6,613 nt of DNA from contig CANORX010000055.1 in NCBI GenBank assembly GCA_947569225.1, forward strand, positions 1 to 6,613, read 5' to 3'. Shown piece after piece: positions 6,392 through 6,613 of the stretch; position 1 is the stretch's first letter, and each line of letters begins with the position of its first letter. This stretch comes from an uncultured Clostridia bacterium (GTDB taxonomy: Bacteria; Bacillota_I; Bacilli_A; RF39; UBA660). The notes beneath the pieces are model-generated. The model was given only the letters and a program-made list of their open reading frames with translations, was not told where the DNA came from and did no database searches. The translations under genes and the position numbers were made by a program.

Positions 6392-6400
6392 TATTATCAA
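6371..6400 (-). promoter_or_regulatory. Probable promoter of the calcium ATPase gene
   Basis: On the minus strand TTGATA (6395-6400, five of six matches), an 18-base spacer and TATAAA (6371-6376, five of six) fit a vegetative sigma factor promoter. Transcription would start near 6364, leaving a leader of about 60 bases. Background A+T content makes the -10 alone uninformative; the -35 is the better evidence. Confidence 0.5.
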
Positions 6401-6613
6401 AATATAAAACTTATAAAACAGGATTTAGACAATTTGATTAAGTTAAGTAAACATGATTCCAAATACTACAATACCTAAATTTAAAACAAATCATAAATTA
6501 TAGAAAAGAACATAATTATGATAGTAGAATAAAAAACAATAATATCTAAAAATAAAAAGTATATCTTTATAAAATTATTTATAAAAATAGATGAAAAAGA
6601 TTTTATTAATTAT

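Larger units (their letters stand above)
6303..6613. other. AT-rich intergenic region upstream of the calcium ATPase gene
   Basis: About 310 bases without a supported gene. It contains the ATPase ribosome binding site, its probable promoter and the overlapping dyad; from about 6405 to the right edge I see no clear feature. At the very edge ATG (6591) begins a short open frame reading MKKILLI to the end of the window, but it has no ribosome binding site. No tRNA-like, riboswitch-like or repeat-array structure was recognised. Confidence 0.6.

Noticed and set aside
6481..6609. Run of about 42 hydrophobic codons on the minus strand
   Set aside because: It lacks a start codon with a ribosome binding site, and short open runs rich in Phe and Ile are common by chance in such AT-rich DNA.
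1..6613. CRISPR arrays, tRNA or rRNA genes, insertion sequences, and UGA read as tryptophan
   Set aside because: No spaced repeats, cloverleaf-like GC-rich segments, transposase motifs or flanking duplications were seen. The genes are intact with TGG as Trp, so a changed code is not needed.

Overview
The window is very AT-rich bacterial DNA (roughly a quarter G+C by eye). All complete genes end in TAA, Shine-Dalgarno sites are clear, and TGG encodes every tryptophan I checked, so the standard bacterial code fits. With proteins rich in Lys, Asn, Ile and Tyr, a PMCA-type calcium ATPase and a CmpB-type membrane protein, this suggests an uncultured low-GC Bacillota or Mycoplasmatota-related gut bacterium. 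The placement is inference; there is no rRNA or marker gene here.

Positions 1-2146 hold three minus-strand genes that look like one operon, read from right to left: a membrane-anchored thioredoxin-like protein with a CGHC active site (2146-1703), a membrane-anchored, tyrosine-rich, probably beta-rich protein with exactly two cysteines (1663-599), and a zinc metallopeptidase with an HELFH motif (553 to beyond the left edge). Gaps are about 40-45 bases, each with its own ribosome binding site and no visible terminator. The first two probably act outside the cytoplasmic membrane; the peptidase shows no signal peptide.

Positions 2247-3694 hold three small genes on alternating strands: a five-helix CmpB-family membrane protein (+), a four-helix unknown membrane protein (-) whose 3' end overlaps it by 17 bp, and a 145-residue helical-bundle protein (+) followed by a compact terminator. 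The minus-strand gene has a near-consensus promoter.

Positions 3720-6302 (-) encode a complete PMCA-like (type IIB) P-type Ca2+ ATPase with all catalytic motifs and one of the two SERCA-type calcium sites. Upstream, 6303-6613 is non-coding as far as I can tell; it has a plausible promoter with a 9-bp dyad overlapping its -10 and spacer.

I see no mobile element, CRISPR array, tRNA or rRNA, and no clear new defence or biosynthetic system. The least ordinary part is the thioredoxin / two-cysteine protein / metallopeptidase set on the left. Several starts were moved inward from upstream TTG or GTG codons to ATG codons with properly placed ribosome binding sites.
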